Part shown: piece after piece, positions 43,055 to 53,707 of the stretch
Position numbering within the stretch: the first letter of the stretch is position 1
Layout of the letters: each line of letters opens with the position of its first letter
NCBI GenBank assembly: GCA_028280485.1
Contig: JANQLS010000092.1
Span: 1 to 55,059 of the forward strand
Length of the DNA stretch: 55,059 bases
Direction: 5' to 3'
Source: Planctomycetota bacterium
Lineage (GTDB): Bacteria > Planctomycetota > UBA8108 > JACQVS01
Translations under genes and position numbers: made by a program
The notes under the pieces: model-generated
Told to the model about the DNA's origin: nothing
Seen by the model: only the letters and a program-made list of their open reading frames with translations
Databases searched by the model: none

Positions 43055-45082
43055 ATGAATACGAAAACTCTATTACTCCTCCTTCCCCTCTTAATTGACT
43101 CATCTTCAACTACCCTAATTGCCCAGGGTTTCCTCACGGGAGACTCTGGTGGTAACGAACGCGAAGTGACGATCTTCGATCGTGATTTCGGCATGGTTTG
43201 GCACACCGTTACTGGGGTTTCGGGTCGCTTTGAATCGAAAACTCTCCCTGAAGGTGAATACTTAGCCGTCTCGGGAAGCGTCATCACTCCAGTTAAGATC
43301 CAATCCGGTTTAGCGACAGAGATACTGTTTTCCTCTCAAAAGGGAATGTCAGCCGATACTGAAACGTGGTCTCCCTCGAGAAAAAAATTCGGCCAAACGT
43401 TTAAAGCTGTCGGGCCTTGGGTGAACGGATTTCGATTTTGGAATCCCGGTAAACCCGTTCAACTCATAGCTGAACTTCGAGAGCGTGATCCTAAAGGAAA
43501 ATTAGTTGGACGAAAGGATTTGGGAGAGTGTAGCTGGATCAAGATTATCAATTTACAGCCTTGGGAATGGCCGACTGATAGAGGGCATAACTATTACTTG
43601 TCTCTCCATTCACCCACTGGCTCCACTTTTCAATTAGGCACTCCTGCCTTAGGAGATACTTATATTTGGGGTAACGCTTATTACGATGATGAACCTCGTT
43701 TAGATTCCGACATGGGTTTTTCCATCAGCCAAGACAATGACAACTTAAAAACCATAGTTCGCGTGACTCTCCATCAAGGATTTGGTTTTAAGTCGGAAGG
43801 GCCTGCTTCGGGATCCCCCACTTGGGCGGCTCAATCCTTTACCGCCACCACTAATAATCTACGAACAGTCTGGATCAACGCAGGTTGGCCGAGTTCTGAG
43901 GGCCTTACGAAGAGATTCATCTTCTCCGTTCACGAAAAATCGCCGACAGGAAAACAAGTCGGCCCTGAACGAAACGTGTTAATGATTAAAGATTGGGGGG
44001 CGACCTGCGCTTGGTTTAGAGATCAAGTGCCACTACGAAAAGGAGAGAAATACATCGTAAAGTTGAGGCGAGTCGATGGAAAACCGTTCTATGCTTACCT
44101 CGCTCCCGATCTGTATAAAAAGGGAGAAGCTCTTCGAAATAAATTGAGTACTGAAAATTTAGACCTCACGTGCATCTTAAAAGGCGAAGAACATCCCGGC
44201 TCTGTCGTTCTTCCCATGAATGTGAGGATGACTCAAATCACTGCCAGGAGCATCACCGTTAAATGGGAAACCGCCCTCCCTACAACGAGTCAAATTTCAT
44301 TTGGAAACAGAGGCTTCTTACAAGAAAAATACAAAACCCAACACGTCATGACCCTCCCCGGGCTGGATCCCGGAACCTCGTACACCTTTCAAGTGGGCGG
44401 AAGGACAGAAAATTCCAACTCCCCCCCTTTATATTCAAAATCAGTAACAGTCAAGACTCTCGAGGATCCCACTTCACTTCTCCCCAAAAACCAAGTTATG
44501 GGCATCACCGGTAAACTGATCCCACTAAAGAATTCTTCCTTTGAAGATGGACTCAAGGGCTGGAAAGTTTCTTCTTTAAAAAATCAAGTGGCTGAAGTCC
44601 CGCTTCCTCCGGATGTTAAAAATCTGCGTTCCGTCTATTACTTAGGGAGATATCATGCTCACTCTGGTAAACGGGTCTTAGGTTGGAATCATAAGGTGCA
44701 CGAAAAATCAGGACCCATTCCGCGAAAAATGGAACCCGCTCTTACGAGAACCGTATCTCAAGTCGTAACGACCATTCCCGGTAAAATCTATACCTTGAGT
44801 GCATGGGTCTTAACCGATGAACGTCAAGGAGGCTGGAATCGAAACGATCGAGTACGCTTGATCGTCGACCCCACTCACACCGGTAAACTCGATCACCCTG
44901 AAACAGTCGACAACAAATTTGTCACGCAGTGGTATTCCACCCGCGGTCAATGGAAACGATTCAGACTTAAGTTTAAAGCCCAAAATTCTAAAACCGCCAT
45001 CGGCGTTCAGCTTTACCAATGGTGGTTGTTAGCTGAGAATCACGTTTATGTGGACGACGTTAAGTTGTACATGAACGACTGA
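43055..45082 (+). CDS. Exported Fn3 and carbohydrate-binding-module protein
   Basis: A 675-aa protein with a signal peptide (cleavage near 24). A short carboxypeptidase-regulatory-like start (about 25-85; FLTGDSGGNEREVTIFDRDFG) precedes beta-sandwich segments to about 370. A fibronectin type III domain follows at about 385-475 (ITARSITVKWETALPTTSQISFGN, LPGLDPGTSYTFQV). The C-terminal jelly-roll at about 490-675 (NSSFEDGLKGWKVSS, SAWVLTD, HVYVDDVKLY) matches galactose-binding/CBM folds. No catalytic motif is recognised. It may be a substrate-binding or surface-attachment protein. Its stop lies 2 bases from the stop of the convergent paralogue gene. Confidence 0.68.
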   Translation: MNTKTLLLLLPLLIDSSSTTLIAQGFLTGDSGGNEREVTIFDRDFGMVWHTVTGVSGRFESKTLPEGEYLAVSGSVITPVKIQSGLATEILFSSQKGMSADTETWSPSRKKFGQTFKAVGPWVNGFRFWNPGKPVQLIAELRERDPKGKLVGRKDLGECSWIKIINLQPWEWPTDRGHNYYLSLHSPTGSTFQLGTPALGDTYIWGNAYYDDEPRLDSDMGFSISQDNDNLKTIVRVTLHQGFGFKSEGPASGSPTWAAQSFTATTNNLRTVWINAGWPSSEGLTKRFIFSVHEKSPTGKQVGPERNVLMIKDWGATCAWFRDQVPLRKGEKYIVKLRRVDGKPFYAYLAPDLYKKGEALRNKLSTENLDLTCILKGEEHPGSVVLPMNVRMTQITARSITVKWETALPTTSQISFGNRGFLQEKYKTQHVMTLPGLDPGTSYTFQVGGRTENSNSPPLYSKSVTVKTLEDPTSLLPKNQVMGITGKLIPLKNSSFEDGLKGWKVSSLKNQVAEVPLPPDVKNLRSVYYLGRYHAHSGKRVLGWNHKVHEKSGPIPRKMEPALTRTVSQVVTTIPGKIYTLSAWVLTDERQGGWNRNDRVRLIVDPTHTGKLDHPETVDNKFVTQWYSTRGQWKRFRLKFKAQNSKTAIGVQLYQWWLLAENHVYVDDVKLYMND

Positions 45083-45084
45083 TC

Positions 45085-48000
45085 TCACCTCCCAAATCGA
45101 CCATCTTCTGTCCAATAGAGGCAAGTGGGCTGAGGCTTACAGTCTAATTCACGTTCAAAAGGATCATCCGTTGTGGGATCGAAACCACAGCGATCCGGCC
45201 CCGGAGGGAAAGGGGGCGCTGTTCCAGCAAATTGGTGAGCTAAATTAGCGATGGGATCCGTGATCTCTACTTTTCCATTGTCGTCAAAGTCACAGGCATC
45301 GAGACAGTCAGGAATGTAATTCCCCAAAAATTGGAAATCAAGATTAAGGATAGGATCCGAAATATCGAGAACTCCATTACCATTCACATCTCCACGTCGA
45401 AAAATCCCCCAAGTGTCTCTTATTCCGGGTAACCCTCTAAAAAACTTTTCATAAGAAATTGAATATGAACGTCCATTAATCCTGACGGCAACAATCCTCC
45501 CCCGATCCCCATCTCGAAGGATTATAAATTCAGAATTCTCATCGTTAGGTTCCGGGTCTTCTGATTCGACAAACCATTCACCGGAGAGGTCTTCCCTATT
45601 AAACTCCCGATCAGAACTCAATAGACTATAGTTTTTTATAGATCCTGATCCTTGATCTGAAACCTCTGGGAAATAATTACCCCACGCAAAGACATCGGGA
45701 TTATCCATCAAGTATTGAAGAGCGCCGACGTCATTATCTCTTGTGGAATCAGAATAGGGATAGTAACTGTGATCGAGTACGAAATTTCCATCTGCCGACT
45801 CTAGGTACACTTCTAAGACTGAGCCATCCGGCTCAGCATTCCCTGATTTATAAATGGTGTCAGGAATAGTGCCAAACAGCATCAGCACATCGATGGTTCC
45901 ATTATCTGTTGCTTCAATGGCCCAACTTCTAACCATGGGCTCATCTTCAGGGCGAGAAAACCAATAAATAGGAAATCCTATCTGGCTGGTTCTCCTGACG
46001 ATCTCAATAGCTTGTTCTTCTGCCTCCTCTTTCTCTATCCAAGACACCCGCCCCGTATAAATGGCAAAGGTGATATCGAAATCGAATTCTTCAAATTCGG
46101 CCTTCGGGTAAACACTAAAATCCATCTCTCCTTCAGGAATGAAAAAATCGCCTTCGTGAGTGGCTCTGAATTTCACATCACCTCGGTCTGAATCCTTAAA
46201 GAAAACTCGTACTTCAGATTCTCCAGCGGGGAGAACCACCGTTATCTCTTCCTCAAGGTATTCACCCAACCAATGATCAGCAAATCTTCCCGTCGGTGAA
46301 TCTGAGCTCACTTTTAAAGTGAGGTCTTCCGTGGAAACGATAGGGACCCCGGTCGCATCTAAAATGGTAAGGTTTAAACTGACAGGAATTCCAACCACGG
46401 CGGCGGGAGTTCCCGTGAGTTCAATTTTATCAGCCGGGAATTCAAGCCCTCCAAACAGGTAGGCGATGATGTCAGAAGCCACCACCCCTTTTTGATCATC
46501 TTGAAAATCGGTTTGAAATAATGGAACAAGTCGACCACGGTCACCATCTCGGATAATCACCGGATCGGCAAGTGAGCCATCTCGATTTTGAGCCAGAACA
46601 TCCTCAACGACCCAATCTCCGCCCAAGGAATTCAAATGAAGAGGTCGATCGGTGTGGAAATCCGTCAAGCTTGGAGAAATTGCTCGCCCAGTCTCAGTCA
46701 CGGTGACTTTTAGATTATCAAACCCAGCCATAGAGATTTCAGGTGAATCCGTTATAAAGGGCAAGCCCTGAGTGGGGTGATCTCCATCCGAATTGAAAAA
46801 CATCCAATCGCCATGATTGATCACCGTGTCCCCGTCAGGGGATTCGAGGAACAATTCAATCAATGAATCATCCTCTAAAGTATTACCCGCAGGATAAAGC
46901 ACAGATGGCAGTGAGCCGAAAAGGATCAAGACATCTAATTGGCCATTATCAGTGGATTCATTCACCCATTGTTCGAGTAAGGCGAGATGAGGAGGGATGG
47001 AATACATGTTTGTAAAAACTCCAGCTAAATCCAACCGATCCCGACATTTCTTAGCTTGGATTGCAGCTTTCTCTTGGTCCAACCACATGGTGTCCCCCAT
47101 CCAAATCGCAACTTCTCCCGGTGGATGGTACGCCTTTTCAAAAAATGAAACTTCCTGAGTTACCGATTCGAATCCATCGACTAAAGCGGTAATCTGAAAT
47201 GTACCGATTCGTGGGTTTTTATAGTACCCAACCACCTTGCTCGTTCCGGCGGGGATGATGAGCTCCTTAATAGTTCCATCAAACTCACCATCCGGTGAGC
47301 TGTCAAAAGATCCTCTCGTTGAACTTGAACTGATAGAAACAGTCACATCTTCTAAAGCAGCATTAGGACTTCCCACCCAATCTTCTAGTTCGAGGGAAAA
47401 AGGAATCCACTCCCCCTGTAACCCGGCTGTCTTTTCACTCGAGATCTTTAACTCGCGAGTATTTCCAATTTCAATTTCATAAATCCAAAATATCGTTTCG
47501 GCAGCCACCGATCCTTTCGGGTCTTCTTGAAACCGAGTCTGGAACATGGGAACCATCCGCCCTCGGTTTCTATCTCGAAGGATGACGGGATCTGCGCGCT
47601 GACCTGAATGATCTAGGGCTAAAGCGACTTCAACAAACCACTGATCTGCTAGTTGTTCCAAATTTAACGGGCGATCCGATTGAAAATTTTCTAAGGAAGG
47701 AGCGATGCGATGTCCCAATGGAGTGACGAGCATCGGGGTATTCTCGCCCCACATCGTTAGTGTCGGCGAATCCGCAATATTTTGTAGTCCCTGAACGTCA
47801 TTGAGAGAAGTCGAGACATAAAACATATAGTCGCCGTGGTTGATGACGACATCCCCATCTAAAGATTCAAGGTACGCCTCAAGGATCGAACCATCGCCTT
47901 CAAGGTTCTTTGGCTTATAGAGAGTTTCAGGTAAATAGCCGTACAGAACTAAAACATCAACCTGACCGTTGCCAGTCGCTTGCTGAACCCAATCTGAAAT

Positions 48001-49248
48001 CCGTTGAAAGTCACCATCATTTTGAAACAAGGTGGTATCAACACCAGCTAACGCTAGTTTGTCACGACAGCGATCAGCCTCTTGATCGGCCCGTTGCTTA
48101 TATATCCACCCCGTATTTCCGGTGTAAATGGCGACTTCCCCCTGGGATCCAGAGTTATCATTCAACAAGGCTATTCGGTGTTGATGGGGAGACAAGGAAG
48201 ACTCACCTAAGACCTCGACAGAGATATCGCGAATTCCAGGAACTTGGTCTTTATAGTAAATTTTAAGAGTCCCATCTTCCGGCAAGGTAACTGTAGTAAG
48301 GGAACCATCAAAACTACCGAACGGGGCCAAATCAAAAGAACCGGTCGGAGGATCTACGTTTAACTTAACTGTAACTTCATGGCCCGGGGTGATGGTATCG
48401 GAAGCATCAACTGCACTGAGCACGAACTCAATTGGCGAATGGATCACTTGCTGACTTGAACCCTTTAGAGACAGCTTTGTAGGAACCAGCTCGACCTCAG
48501 AAATCCAAGCGATAATTTCTGCTGCGACCGCCCCCATGGGCGCAGTTATATTTTCACTTTGAAAAATGGGAATGAGGCGTCCAAGATCTCCATCTCTAAT
48601 GATAACGGGATCGGCATATTTACCATCGGGGGTTTGTGCCAATGCTGCTTCAACCTTCCAAACTTCAGGCAACTGAGAGATAGGAAAGGATCGATCGCTA
48701 TAAAACGGAAAGAGAGATGGCGAAATTTGTTCCCCAAGAGGAGTTACTTCCATCCAAGTGTTTTGAAACCCCAATGAAATTTTTTCCATGTCGCTGATAT
48801 GAACCAACCCCATTGGACCGTTTTCGGGAATAGAATCCGAAAACATATAATCAGCATGATTGATGATGGCATCCCCATCCGTAGTCTCTATAAATCGCTC
48901 AACGAGTGAAGCCTCAGGTTGGCGATTATTCCCAGGATAAATCGTATTGGGAAGATGCCCAAAGAGGATCAAAGCATCAAAATCACCATCAGCCGTATTC
49001 AATTCGACCCATTCTGCGACGAGATCTCGTTCCGATGAATGTATATAAACTGTGACCGGTATCCCGAGGGGCTCTAAACGCGCCTTACAGATTTCAGCTT
49101 GACGCGTGGCCTCTTCTTGAGAAATCCAACTTGTGGCCCCGGTATAAATGACGACTTCAGAAAAAGCTAAGGAAGGTAAAAAAAGTGAAAGAAATGCAAA
49201 CCCAGCCAAGACAGAACGATAGCCTCGATGAAACTTATTTCGATGCAT
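45085..49248 (-). CDS. Giant exported protein of four ~340-aa repeats with EF-hand C-terminus (paralogue B)
   Basis: A 1387-aa protein with a signal peptide (cleavage near 30). Four modules begin near residues 32, 372, 711 and 1058. Each is an ~220-aa alpha/beta domain (VAIYTG-xxW, DVLVLYGYLP, DGDVVINHADYMFY, RDGDRGRLIPIFQ, PKGAVAAEII) followed, except the last, by an ~100-aa Ig-like beta domain. The last module is eroded (RIVAVRINGRSYS in place of the usual FQ/GAVAAE). From about 1284 comes a dockerin-like EF-hand pair (RGDVNGNGVLDISDP, CDFDDNGKVEITDP). The alpha/beta module may be a class I amidotransferase/ThuA-like fold, but I recognise no named family. It is a tandem duplicate of the gene at 49586. 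Confidence 0.75.
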   Translation of the reverse strand: MHRNKFHRGYRSVLAGFAFLSLFLPSLAFSEVVIYTGATSWISQEEATRQAEICKARLEPLGIPVTVYIHSSERDLVAEWVELNTADGDFDALILFGHLPNTIYPGNNRQPEASLVERFIETTDGDAIINHADYMFSDSIPENGPMGLVHISDMEKISLGFQNTWMEVTPLGEQISPSLFPFYSDRSFPISQLPEVWKVEAALAQTPDGKYADPVIIRDGDLGRLIPIFQSENITAPMGAVAAEIIAWISEVELVPTKLSLKGSSQQVIHSPIEFVLSAVDASDTITPGHEVTVKLNVDPPTGSFDLAPFGSFDGSLTTVTLPEDGTLKIYYKDQVPGIRDISVEVLGESSLSPHQHRIALLNDNSGSQGEVAIYTGNTGWIYKQRADQEADRCRDKLALAGVDTTLFQNDGDFQRISDWVQQATGNGQVDVLVLYGYLPETLYKPKNLEGDGSILEAYLESLDGDVVINHGDYMFYVSTSLNDVQGLQNIADSPTLTMWGENTPMLVTPLGHRIAPSLENFQSDRPLNLEQLADQWFVEVALALDHSGQRADPVILRDRNRGRMVPMFQTRFQEDPKGSVAAETIFWIYEIEIGNTRELKISSEKTAGLQGEWIPFSLELEDWVGSPNAALEDVTVSISSSSTRGSFDSSPDGEFDGTIKELIIPAGTSKVVGYYKNPRIGTFQITALVDGFESVTQEVSFFEKAYHPPGEVAIWMGDTMWLDQEKAAIQAKKCRDRLDLAGVFTNMYSIPPHLALLEQWVNESTDNGQLDVLILFGSLPSVLYPAGNTLEDDSLIELFLESPDGDTVINHGDWMFFNSDGDHPTQGLPFITDSPEISMAGFDNLKVTVTETGRAISPSLTDFHTDRPLHLNSLGGDWVVEDVLAQNRDGSLADPVIIRDGDRGRLVPLFQTDFQDDQKGVVASDIIAYLFGGLEFPADKIELTGTPAAVVGIPVSLNLTILDATGVPIVSTEDLTLKVSSDSPTGRFADHWLGEYLEEEITVVLPAGESEVRVFFKDSDRGDVKFRATHEGDFFIPEGEMDFSVYPKAEFEEFDFDITFAIYTGRVSWIEKEEAEEQAIEIVRRTSQIGFPIYWFSRPEDEPMVRSWAIEATDNGTIDVLMLFGTIPDTIYKSGNAEPDGSVLEVYLESADGNFVLDHSYYPYSDSTRDNDVGALQYLMDNPDVFAWGNYFPEVSDQGSGSIKNYSLLSSDREFNREDLSGEWFVESEDPEPNDENSEFIILRDGDRGRIVAVRINGRSYSISYEKFFRGLPGIRDTWGIFRRGDVNGNGVLDISDPILNLDFQFLGNYIPDCLDACDFDDNGKVEITDPIANLAHQFAGTAPPFPPGPDRCGFDPTTDDPFERELDCKPQPTCLYWTEDGRFGR

Positions 49249-49522
49249 CTAGCTCTCCCAACCCAAATACTTAGTCCTACCCAAATATTCAGAAATATGT
49301 TCAACCCGAAATTAGTTATAAATAAAAATTGTTCCTACCCAATTTCTATTACGTCTTCAAAAAATACTAATCCAGGTCCAAGGAGCGAGATAGTTTTATT
49401 TTAATTTTTTCGCTAAGCAAAATTATTTCACAACATTCGAATCAACAGTATTTAGATTGTTGATTTTGTGCCTTAGCTATTATGAGACAAGACTTAGAGA
49501 CAATTCTAAGAGAAATCTTTCC

Positions 49523-49564
49523 AAAAAAAGCCCCACGGCAATGAAAATTTCCATGGGGCTTTTT
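49523..49564 (-). terminator. Intrinsic terminator of the upstream paralogue gene
   Basis: A GC-rich stem pairing GCCCCA..GG (49530-49538) with CC.TGGGGC (49551-49559), one mismatch, around a 12-base loop. A-runs on the left become a T-tract on the minus strand. It lies 22 bases after the stop at 49586 and separates the two paralogues' transcripts. Confidence 0.85.
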
Positions 49565-49585
49565 ACGTTAATTACAAGGTTTACA

Positions 49586-52500
49586 TCAACAATTCGTAGG
49601 CGGATTGAGGCAACCTAAGTCCCCTCCAACCGAATCATCATCCGCAGTGGGGTCAGGACCACAAGTATCCTTTCCAGGAGGAGCAGGAGGTGCTGTACCT
49701 AAGAATTGATGGGACAAGTTAGCGATCGGATCCGTGATCTCAACTTTTCCGTTATCATCAAAATCCGCAGCATCCATACACGGAGGAGTAAACGTTCCCA
49801 AGAATTGGAACGAGAGATTGTTGATCGGGTCGGTGATCTCTAAAGCTCCATTTCCATCGGCATCTCCACGACGGAAGAAACTTCCAGTGTCAGTGGGACC
49901 GGAAAAGAGATAAGTGATAATCTCCGCTGCGACTGCTCCTTTCGGATCATCCTGAACGTTGGCTTGGTGAACCGGAATCAATCGACCACGATTACCATCA
50001 CGAACGATAACGGGATCCGCAAGAGTTCCGTCAGCACTTTCAGCTAAAGCAGCTTCGACAAACCAATCACCTGAAAGTTCATTCACATGGAAAGGACGAT
50101 CGGATAAAAAATCAACAAGACTTGAAGATATGGCGGCGCCTTGATCGGTAACGGTCATCGCATCGTCATTTCCCCACATCGTGATGTTGGGAAGATCCAT
50201 GATGTTTTGCAAACCGTTCACGTTATTGACTTGAGAAGAGACGTAGAACATATAATCGGCGTGATTGATGACGACATCTCCATCCGTCGATTCTAAATAC
50301 AGCTCTAAGAGGGAATTGTCGGGTTCGCTATTCGCGGCTCCGTAGATAGTATCCGGAAGATAACCATATAGAACAAGTACATCGACTTCACCATTATCCG
50401 TCGCTCCGATGACCCAATTTAAAATTTCAAAATCATCGCCTGGCTCTGAAAACCATTGGTTAGCAATTCCGGCATCGTTGAGGAGGTCAACGCAAATTTG
50501 AGCTTGAGCATCAGCGGGAACTTTCTCCACCCAATTGACTTGCCCGGTATAGATGGCCACACTTCCTCCCTCGCCACTGGAATCCGTCAAGACATTCACG
50601 CTCAACTCACCGGCCTGAAGCTCTGGATTACCTTCGATAGTCGCGGTCAGTTGGTCGAGTCCTTCTTGGGTAGTCTTGTAATAGACCTTGACGTTAGGCT
50701 CGCCTGCAGGAATCGTCACTGAGGTGACGGTTCCATCATAAGTTCCTAACCAATTGGTATCGAAACGACCCGAAGCGGAATCGGTCGCAAGGTTGATGAC
50801 CGTATCTTCGACTGGGCTAACAGGCACACCACCTCCATCTTGTAGAGAAACTGTAAGTCGAATGGCGGTATCGGTAACTGTCGTCCCTGATCCATTTAAA
50901 TTAACCTGACTGGGACCAAAGGAAGCTCCACCGAATAGATAAGCGATGATATCTGAAGCGACCGCTCCTTTTGGATCATTTTGGAATTGGGTTTGATACA
51001 CTGGAATCAAACGGCCGCGATCTCCATCCCGAACGATGACAGGCTCCGCTAAAGTACCGTCAGCGTTTTGAGCGAGAACTTCTTCGACGATCCAATTTCC
51101 ACCGAGTGTATTTAAGTGGAGAGGTCGGTCCGTATTGAAGTTGGTGAGATTCGAAGATATCTCCATGCCCTTTTCAGTAACCACCATAGGAAGGTCGTTA
51201 AAACCAGCCATGTTGATGCTGGGTAAATCCATGAGGTTCCCTAATCCTTGAGGACCGTTGATCGGATCAGAGACATAAAACATCCAGTCGGCGTGATTGA
51301 TCACCGTATCACCGTCGGGAGACTCTAAGAAGAGCTCTAAGATCGATCCTTCAGGCATCGTGTTTCCTGCGGGATAAATCTCAGACGGCAAATGACCGTA
51401 GAGAACTAAAACATCTAATGAACCATTGTCGGTTGAATCTGAGATCCACTCCGAAAGACCAATCCCATCTGTCGGTTCTTGGTACCAAATGGAAGAGATG
51501 CCAGCCGACTCCAATCGGGACTGACAAATTTGAGCTTGTTCATCAGCAGGGCCTTTATCGATCCAGTTGACCGTCCCTGTCCAAATTGCCACTTCACCTT
51601 GAGGAGCAAAAGATTTTTCAAAGAAGGTGTAGTCTTGGGAAACAGGATCAAAACCAGCTAAGGTAGCGGTCACTTGAGATTGACCTGGGGCAGTATTGCT
51701 GTAAAACGCTGAAACTGAAGATGATCCAGCGGGAATAGTTAATTCAGTGATAGAACCATCGAATGCGCCATCTGCGGCTAAATCAAAGGCACCCGTAGCA
51801 GAATTCGTTTGAATGCTTACCGTAACATCATTGGTTGCGATACTGGGGCTGCCGATGTCATCTTGGATGGCAACGGTGAAGGGAATTGCTTCTCCTGTAA
51901 AGGCAGCCGTACGGTCTCCTAAAATAGCGATGTTATTCGGCTCACCGAGTTGGACTCCGTAAAGGAATAAAATCGTTTCAGCCGCGACGGCTCCCTTAGG
52001 ATCGTTTTGAACATTCGTTTGAAAGATAGGGGCCAAGCGACCTCTATTTCCATCCCGAACGATGACAGGATCAGCCAAGATTCCATTGCTCCCCTTAGCC
52101 AGAATGACTTCAGGAAACCAATCGCCTTCCATCTGATCTAAATGAAGAGGACGGTCCGAAAGGAAGTCACCTAAGGATGGAGCCACCCTTCGACCGAGTT
52201 CGGTTACCATCATCGGATTATTGTCACCCCACATGGTCACGGCCGGTGAATCCATAATGTTTTGTAAGCCTTGGATATTATTGATCGGATCGGAAACGTA
52301 GAACATGTAGTCAGCATGATTGATCACCACATCTCCATCGGTCGACTCGATAAACAGCTCAATAAGTGAACCATCGATTTCTGTGTTTCCCGCCCCGTAA
52401 AGTTCACCAGGAAGGAAACCAAAAAGAATCAAGACATCGACAACCCCATTATCCGTCGATTCGATGACCCAGTCGGCCAGCTCTAAAGTGTCTGTTGCTT

Positions 52501-53707
52501 CTGGGAATAGAGTCGTCGTAACTCCTGCGAGTGCTAATTTGTCACTACAAATTTGAGCTTCGACATCCGCTGCTCCTTTATTGATCCAACCGACATTTCC
52601 GGTATAGATTGCGACTTCCCCGGGATCACCTGACAAATCTTCAAAGAGATTGATCGTATGATTAGCTTCGGTTAATGCGGGATCACCCGAAGTCGAAGCG
52701 GTTAGCTCTTTCAGTCCAGCTGTCGAATCTTGGTAGAAAACTGTTAATGATCCACTCTCGGGGATGGTGACTGAAGTCACCGAGCCGTCGAAGTCTCCGA
52801 AGGGAGATAAGTCAAATGCACCCGAAGCTGAATCAGTCGCCAAGTCGATCGTAACTTCTACACCAGCAGTTGGAATATCTGCATCATCGCTTGTGCTTAT
52901 GGTCAGCTCGATGGGATTGCCTGATACGTTTGTAGCTGCTCCTGAGATAGTAAGTTTCGTGGGGACGATGGTTTCTTCCAACAACCAAGCGATGATCTCG
53001 GCGGCCACTGCTCCCATGGGATCGGGCTGGGCATTCGCTTGAAAGATGGGGATGAGCCTTCCACGATCTCCATCGCGAATCACAACGGGATCGGCTAAGA
53101 GTCCATCGGCACTTTGTGCTAGAGAAGCCTCAACGATCCAATCTCCACCCAAGCCATCGACATGCAATGGGCGATCGCTGAGGAAATCGTTCAAGCTAGG
53201 AGCAATCTCTCGTCCCAGGTCGGTGACGGTCATAGGATTGTTATTTCCCCCCATAGAAAGCCCGGGAGTGTCCGTCATGTTCTCTAAGCCCAGATGAGTA
53301 TTCAGGGGGTCAGAAACATAGAACATCCAATCAGCGTGATTGATGATGGCATCCCCGTCTACGGACTCGATGAAAAGTTCAGCTAATGAACCATCAGGCT
53401 CTGCGTTTCCTCCAGGATAAATGGAGTTTGGGAATCGCCCGAAAAGGATCAATACATCCAAATCACCATCATCCGTTTCAACATCCACCCAGTCAGCGAG
53501 AAGAGCTTCATCGGCAGGATCAGAAAAGATGGTCACGACGATGCCCAGTGCTTCTAAGCGCGCCTGACAAATTTGAGCTTGAGCGTTAGCTGCTTCAGGA
53601 GTGATCCAACTGGTTCCCCCTGTGTAAATAGCTACGTCCGCGAAACTAGGAGTCGCGAAAATGCCAAGAATGAATAACAAATTGATTTTTTTAAACACAG
53701 ATCGCAT
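49586..53707 (-). CDS. Giant exported protein of four ~340-aa repeats with EF-hand C-terminus (paralogue A)
   Basis: The start is chosen at 53707 because MRSVFKKINLLFILGIFATPSFAD is a good signal peptide; an upstream ATG at 53851 adds a 48-residue low-complexity leader (VTAEITAEVTTADN). The 1373-aa product has four alpha/beta modules starting near residues 24, 363, 703 and 1048. Three Ig-like spacers (PTKLTISGAATNVSGNPIEL, ASGAFDLSPFGDFDGSVTSV) lie between them. A final EF-hand pair lies near 1278 (RGDADGNGALEITDP, ADFDDNGKVEITDP). Module order and period match the neighbour at 45085 exactly. Conserved residues in every module: W in xxWI, Gly-Asp-Gly-Asp, NHAD and RDG-RGRL. Function unknown; it may be a surface-layer or adhesive protein. 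Confidence 0.76.
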   Translation of the reverse strand: MRSVFKKINLLFILGIFATPSFADVAIYTGGTSWITPEAANAQAQICQARLEALGIVVTIFSDPADEALLADWVDVETDDGDLDVLILFGRFPNSIYPGGNAEPDGSLAELFIESVDGDAIINHADWMFYVSDPLNTHLGLENMTDTPGLSMGGNNNPMTVTDLGREIAPSLNDFLSDRPLHVDGLGGDWIVEASLAQSADGLLADPVVIRDGDRGRLIPIFQANAQPDPMGAVAAEIIAWLLEETIVPTKLTISGAATNVSGNPIELTISTSDDADIPTAGVEVTIDLATDSASGAFDLSPFGDFDGSVTSVTIPESGSLTVFYQDSTAGLKELTASTSGDPALTEANHTINLFEDLSGDPGEVAIYTGNVGWINKGAADVEAQICSDKLALAGVTTTLFPEATDTLELADWVIESTDNGVVDVLILFGFLPGELYGAGNTEIDGSLIELFIESTDGDVVINHADYMFYVSDPINNIQGLQNIMDSPAVTMWGDNNPMMVTELGRRVAPSLGDFLSDRPLHLDQMEGDWFPEVILAKGSNGILADPVIVRDGNRGRLAPIFQTNVQNDPKGAVAAETILFLYGVQLGEPNNIAILGDRTAAFTGEAIPFTVAIQDDIGSPSIATNDVTVSIQTNSATGAFDLAADGAFDGSITELTIPAGSSSVSAFYSNTAPGQSQVTATLAGFDPVSQDYTFFEKSFAPQGEVAIWTGTVNWIDKGPADEQAQICQSRLESAGISSIWYQEPTDGIGLSEWISDSTDNGSLDVLVLYGHLPSEIYPAGNTMPEGSILELFLESPDGDTVINHADWMFYVSDPINGPQGLGNLMDLPSINMAGFNDLPMVVTEKGMEISSNLTNFNTDRPLHLNTLGGNWIVEEVLAQNADGTLAEPVIVRDGDRGRLIPVYQTQFQNDPKGAVASDIIAYLFGGASFGPSQVNLNGSGTTVTDTAIRLTVSLQDGGGVPVSPVEDTVINLATDSASGRFDTNWLGTYDGTVTSVTIPAGEPNVKVYYKTTQEGLDQLTATIEGNPELQAGELSVNVLTDSSGEGGSVAIYTGQVNWVEKVPADAQAQICVDLLNDAGIANQWFSEPGDDFEILNWVIGATDNGEVDVLVLYGYLPDTIYGAANSEPDNSLLELYLESTDGDVVINHADYMFYVSSQVNNVNGLQNIMDLPNITMWGNDDAMTVTDQGAAISSSLVDFLSDRPFHVNELSGDWFVEAALAESADGTLADPVIVRDGNRGRLIPVHQANVQDDPKGAVAAEIITYLFSGPTDTGSFFRRGDADGNGALEITDPINNLSFQFLGTFTPPCMDAADFDDNGKVEITDPIANLSHQFLGTAPPAPPGKDTCGPDPTADDDSVGGDLGCLNPPTNC

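Noticed and set aside
45083..45084. Two-base gap between convergent stop codons (45082 and 45085) as a sign of overlap or fusion
   Set aside because: Tight convergent ends also occur at 26020/26038 and 37565/37578 in this window, so it is not exceptional.
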